A program made the position numbers and the translations under genes. The notes beneath the pieces were generated by a model. It saw only the letters and a list, made by a program, of their open reading frames with translations. It was not told the origin of the DNA and searched no databases. Below, in pieces: positions 60,256-64,000 of a DNA stretch of 64,000 nucleotides (within the stretch, counting starts at the first letter, position 1; the number at the start of each line of letters is the position of its first letter). Where the stretch lies: assembly GCA_003508835.1 (NCBI GenBank), contig PUFA01000068.1:2170001-2234000 (forward strand), in the 5' to 3' direction. The stretch comes from Eonycteris spelaea. Lineage: Eukaryota > Chordata > Mammalia > Chiroptera > Pteropodidae.

Positions 60256-61212
60256 AGTGAGACTAGATACAACATTCTTTTATGATAGGTATTTTACTAC
60301 TTACTAAGGACATTTTATTTTATAAATATTGAAGCCATGAAAGAATTTCTAGGAGGTACGGGAGGGCACCCTAACTTTTTACAACTACTTTTAATATATA
60401 AGATACACCTAGTACATTTAGAAATAAAAATGTGTCATGGGTATATTTTGACTTAAACTTAAAATACTACTACTTAGTATACTTGAGCATGAAGCTGGTG
60501 GGAGGTCAAAAACATCAAGGGAAAAATACTTTTTGTAACATACTCTATCAAGGGAAGGTGGTCAAGAGTTTAAGAAATGAGGTTTGTTGCTCCCCAGTTT
60601 TCCCTTCCTTTCCACTAGTTCCAATTTTTTAATAACAATGCAACCTGAGGATATGGTACATCTTGAGACTGAAGCCAACATGTGAACAGGCAGGAGCTGG
60701 TGCTCCACTCTGGGTCCTCAGAGAATGAGAAACATCCTCATAAATACAGACAACATTAGCAATGTCCTCCATTTTTTCTGTTGTTAATTTTTTTGAGTAA
60801 CAATGGCTGGGAAAAATTAACACATTTTCCTCTGGCTACAAGCAAACTCCACGAGCCATTTCCAACCCACTGTAGTGATTTTGGAGTCACTATAAGGTTT
60901 GCATCATTGCATGAAATAAATGTTAGTGATCATTACCCTATACCAGGACAGAAACCATCCACTGAATCCATGCACATTATTGGCTTTGATTGTCTCTTTG
61001 GTCAGGGACTAACAACCTATCCTCTGAGTTCAGGTGTTTTCCAGGCACAGGTAGCCACCTGTGTATTCTATTGCCCTCTCAAGTACAGAAGACAAGTACA
61101 GAAGATAGCTCCTTATCTCTCTAAACCTACTCTTTTGCCTGTTTCTAATGACATTTATATCAGGGCCCAGGGAAGACTGTTTCAAAATATCCTGCAATGG
61201 CATATTATTACT
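60256..61212. other. Unassigned DNA with a 146-codon chance-level frame
   Basis: 60,781-61,221 on plus is one of the longer frames in the window outside recognised repeats. It shows no domain, signal sequence or repeat motif I can recognise, and no splice or Kozak context that I can defend. Left unassigned. Confidence 0.35.
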
Positions 61213-61643
61213 TTAAATTAAAGTTACTGGACAAGCAGCTGATACAGAAAGGCATGCTGACTCTCCATTATCTCCTTGAATACAGAACATGAATCTCCCC
61301 TGTGAAAAGGCTGAGAGAGGAACCCTTTTCACTAGAGTGAAGAAATCCAGGGCCAAAAATCCTATATAAACAAATCTTGTTACTTCTTATTAATTTACTA
61401 CCTAAGTTCAAACTTTGCTTAGATTCTTCCTAATGAGCACTGAGACCTGTTTCTCTGTCCTGTCAATTCTTTGCAAACTTATTGTCTAAAAAGTATAAAA
61501 AGCTGGCTGGTTTATCATTTCTTGGAGCATTATTTATGCTCTCCCATGTACACATATTGTTTTATTCTTCTGTTAATCTGGTCTTGTCAATTTTATTCCA
61601 GCAATAAAAACTCAAGAGATAGAGGGAATTCCCTCTCACCAAC
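61213..61643 (+). repeat. ERV class I-like solo LTR (better preserved copy)
   Basis: Blocks in order: 'gaaatccagggccaaaaatc', 'cctaatgagcactgagacct', 'ttgtctaaaaagtataaaaa' (TATA-like at about 61,494), 'cttctgttaatctggtcttg', AATAAA at 61,603 and a 3' end near 'ctctcaccaaca'. These match the LTR at 23.2-23.6 kb in order and orientation. GTTA precedes and follows the probable element, suggesting a 4-bp target duplication, but the left edge is not certain. No coding sequence accompanies it. Confidence 0.8.
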
Positions 61644-61644
61644 A

Positions 61645-62110
61645 GTTATTATTCTCTCAGTTGCTCGAGCTACAAGCCTTGGCATTATCTTTTATTCATT
61701 TCACCCTGATCTCCCACATGCAATATTGTTTATATCTCAGCTCAACACATCTGCACTTGCTTTTTTTCTCTCCACACTCAAGGTCCTAAAATTCAGGCCC
61801 ACGTTTTTCTCATACTCAGTAGCTTTCTAGGGAATCTTTTGCTTCTAAGTCATCCTCTGCCTCTTGCAATTAAAGTGATTCATTATATCCCTTGCCAAGT
61901 CTATTAATGATTTATATTGACTACAGAGTAAAATTCTAATTCCTTAGTATTCAAAGACCTACACAACATGCTGCCTTGTTCACCATCTTTTCAACATCAT
62001 GCCAACTGGTCACACCACTCCTCAACCATCCCAACAACCAGTACACATTTTTCTAAACTTCCCCTTAAAGTCCTGCTTCCATGTCTCTGCTTGTGATGAC
62101 ACATCTATAT
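61645..62110 (+). repeat. L2 3' fragment
   Basis: 'gcattatcttttattcattt', 'gagtaaaattctaattcctt', 'cctacacaacatgctgcctt' and 'tcttttcaacatcatgccaa' fit the L2 order upstream of its tail. The LTR inserted immediately before or into its left end. Confidence 0.7.
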
Positions 62111-62935
62111 CCCAGTTTTCTAAACTGTAGGACTTTTTCCCTGAGGATGTAAGAAGAGAAGAGAAACCAGGGCATGACTGAACTTTGATCACAAAGATAT
62201 GGGCGTGAAATGTTATTATTTGAATTTGAATGCAAAATTCAAATGAAACGTCAATGAAATGATAAGCCTGTTTCTAACAACTCTCTCTACCACCACTACT
62301 ACTAGCAGCAGCAGCAGCCCCGAGGTTTGTGGTCTCTCCCTTTTGGCCTCTGGAGTCCCCTACTAGAAATTTTTGAGAAGCACTGCTTTAGGTGGAAGGT
62401 GTTCCCACACTTTTTTCTGTTTGACAATCTCTGCCTGTTATTAAGAGCCAGCTCTGGAGGCAATTCCTCTACAAAACATTCCAAAATCCTTTCAAGTTAA
62501 AAACAAACAAAACTCCTTTCTCTTATTCCCAGTGCATATACTATTATAACTGGTTAGGCTCAGATGGGCTTGTCAGCTCCCAATTCCTGCCTGTCCACAA
62601 AGACCAGGGAGAACAAATTGACATGATTGTTCAGGGGCCATTGCATGCCAGGATAGAGCCTCGCCAAAGTGTGGGAAAATAAAACTTCCCAGACTAGCAA
62701 GGTCCTAGAGAGATTTTTACTTGTAGGCAAAAGCCCTGGAGTCAGGAGGAAACTTTCAGGATTGATGAGAGACGCTGCCTTCTTCCCCTTCGTATATAAA
62801 GAAAAATTATTGTTCTCTTCCTCACTTATGGGGTACCCAGCTACTTGCATAAGACTGTTGGCTCTCATCACATCATTCCAGGGGCCAGGACTAGGGCAAA
62901 GGCCAGAGCATTTATTTACTGTAAGGCATTTAATA
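62111..62935. other. Unassigned DNA
   Basis: A small CTA/AGC triplet patch lies at 62,288-62,318. Possible decayed hAT wording near 62,360-62,390 ('gagaagcactgctttaggtg') is too short to call. Confidence 0.35.
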
Positions 62936-62939
62936 TCAA

Positions 62940-63480
62940 ATATCTCCCTGATACAAAATATCTCCAGGGATCAGGTTCTTGGTATTGATCACAGGAAAGA
63001 ATTCAAGGACACACAGAATAAGCCAAGCAAGCCATGAATTAGAAAAGAATTAGGTATGTTCCTAAGGCGATGAGAGCAGTCACGCTCCAAGAAGAGCAGC
63101 TGCCCCTAAGAGAGGGCAGATTTGGTAATCATTACACTTAAAATGAAGGTGGAATATCCAACACTTAGGGGTGGTGTCCTAGGTGTTCCCAGGTGGGTCC
63201 TTGTTAACCACTCCGTCATGTTGGGAGAGGGTATTTTTGTCATTTGGCTCTCTTGGAACTGTCATGGTGACATAGTCAGTGGAGATTTTCATAGGCTGCC
63301 ATGCTAATAACATTTTAATCAGCAGAAGGTTACCTGAATTGGTAGGATGCCTCCCAGCTCCCCCACCAGCCACCTGGATCTAGTTCAGGTTGGTCTGCTG
63401 CTGGCCTTTTCTTAAGGGCTGATCGAACCTCCTTTTCTATCCTGCTCTACTGGAGGCCCTATTCCTCCTGCCTTGTAATC
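62940..63480 (-). repeat. Probable antisense LTR/ERV stretch (unclassified)
   Basis: 'gttcttggtattgatcacag', 'gaaagaattcaaggacacac' and 'ggaactgtcatggtgacata' resemble antisense LTR sequence of mammalian ERVs. Ends and target duplication are not fixed; low confidence. Confidence 0.35.
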
Positions 63481-64000
63481 CATTTGGCCTAAAAAATTAA
63501 GATGAATATTAAAAACCTAATACAGGGCCTAGAAGAACTTAAATGTGGCCATTATGTCTTCACTCTTGTATTTTGCTATTTCTTGTTGTCTCACCCTCAT
63601 GTGTATCAGCTATCAGGAAGTTCACCTCTCCCAAGTGCCATCATCCTTCCCCACTCCTGCCGTCCATTGCTCTCTTTCAGAAGCCTCATTTATGTTTTGC
63701 TTATGGTCATCTATTTTGCTTGTTGTCTGGATTATGGTTTACTGCTGCTTATTAAAACATTGTTTTCTAGAGGGGATCTCTTTTCCGTAGAAATACAGAA
63801 CGTTTATATATAATCTGGTTATAGATAGCAGGGATAGTGAGTCAGCTAACCTGAAAGAAACATGGTAAGTCATAAATCCCCAATCACTTCTTGATCTTCC
63901 TCTAACAGTGGAAAAATGTAGAACATAGCAAACGAGCAGGTAGAAGAGGGGTTAATGAGCTGTGGCTGCACTGTTCATGTTAATCTTTCTCCTACTTAAC
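63481..64000. other. Unassigned DNA to the window end
   Basis: Three overlapping plus-strand frames at 63,502-63,813 share a Leu/Ser/Cys-rich, T-rich stretch and have no recognised motif; treated as composition effects. Confidence 0.35.

Noticed and set aside
60781..61221. 146-codon plus-strand frame
   Set aside because: No domain or splice context. It ends at the left edge of an LTR, and its length is only modestly above chance for 64 kb. Kept as an unassigned region.
1..64000. tRNA, rRNA, snRNA or 7SK genes
   Set aside because: Looked for A/B-box tRNA cores, U6 and 7SK starts and rRNA words. The only tRNA-like cores belong to MIR SINEs.

Overview
The window reads as non-coding nuclear DNA of a placental mammal. 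It is AT-rich, has no long open frames, and is full of decayed interspersed repeats (MIR, L2, L1, hAT and Tigger DNA transposons, ERV LTRs) and simple-sequence tracts. No protein-coding gene, exon, tRNA, rRNA, CRISPR array or prokaryote-like operon could be supported. The longest open frames belong to retrotransposons, microsatellites or chance. There are no Alu, B1/B2, carnivore SINEC, pig PRE1, horse ERE or bat VES elements that I can recognise. The 3' end of the large L1 (about 46.2-46.3 kb) resembles, from memory, L1 tails of bats and related Laurasiatheria. A laurasiatherian source, possibly a bat lineage with few young SINEs, is a guess and not a demonstration.

Layout. 0-10 kb: MIR and L2 fragments, a compound CT/GT microsatellite at 6.85-6.97 kb and an hAT MER1-like element at 7.0-7.2 kb. 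10-13 kb: a Tigger-type element nested in a MIR, followed by a 1.26 kb L2. 13-23 kb: AC/CT and GA microsatellites, MIRs, a second MER1-like element and L2 pieces. 23-27 kb: an ERV class I-like LTR, a roughly 255-bp segment present twice 2.66 kb apart, a 107-bp tandem duplication, and two LTR/ERV-like stretches I could not classify. 27-39 kb: mostly unexplained intergenic or intronic sequence with an L1 5' fragment and sparse MIR/L2. 39.7-46.3 kb: one nearly full-length, frame-broken L1. 46-53 kb: MIRs, a MER5-like element, a MER20 element and an L2. 53.1-56.3 kb: an old L1 carrying a class II ERV-like solo LTR with a perfect 6-bp target duplication, an hAT element and a 25-bp minisatellite. 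56-64 kb: a GT microsatellite, two opposed old L1 pieces, a second class I-like LTR, an L2 and an antisense LTR-like stretch.

There is no gene network to describe. The biology visible here is the history of insertions: MIR/L2 first, then hAT/Tigger and old L1, then LTR elements, then local duplication and microsatellite growth. The strongest direct observations are the 53,839-54,283 solo LTR, the 23.9/26.5 kb duplicated segment, the tandem duplications at 25.1 and 55.5 kb, and the nested insertions. Edges of ancient repeats are approximate (about 10-40 bp). Repeat family names come from pattern memory and were not checked against a library.
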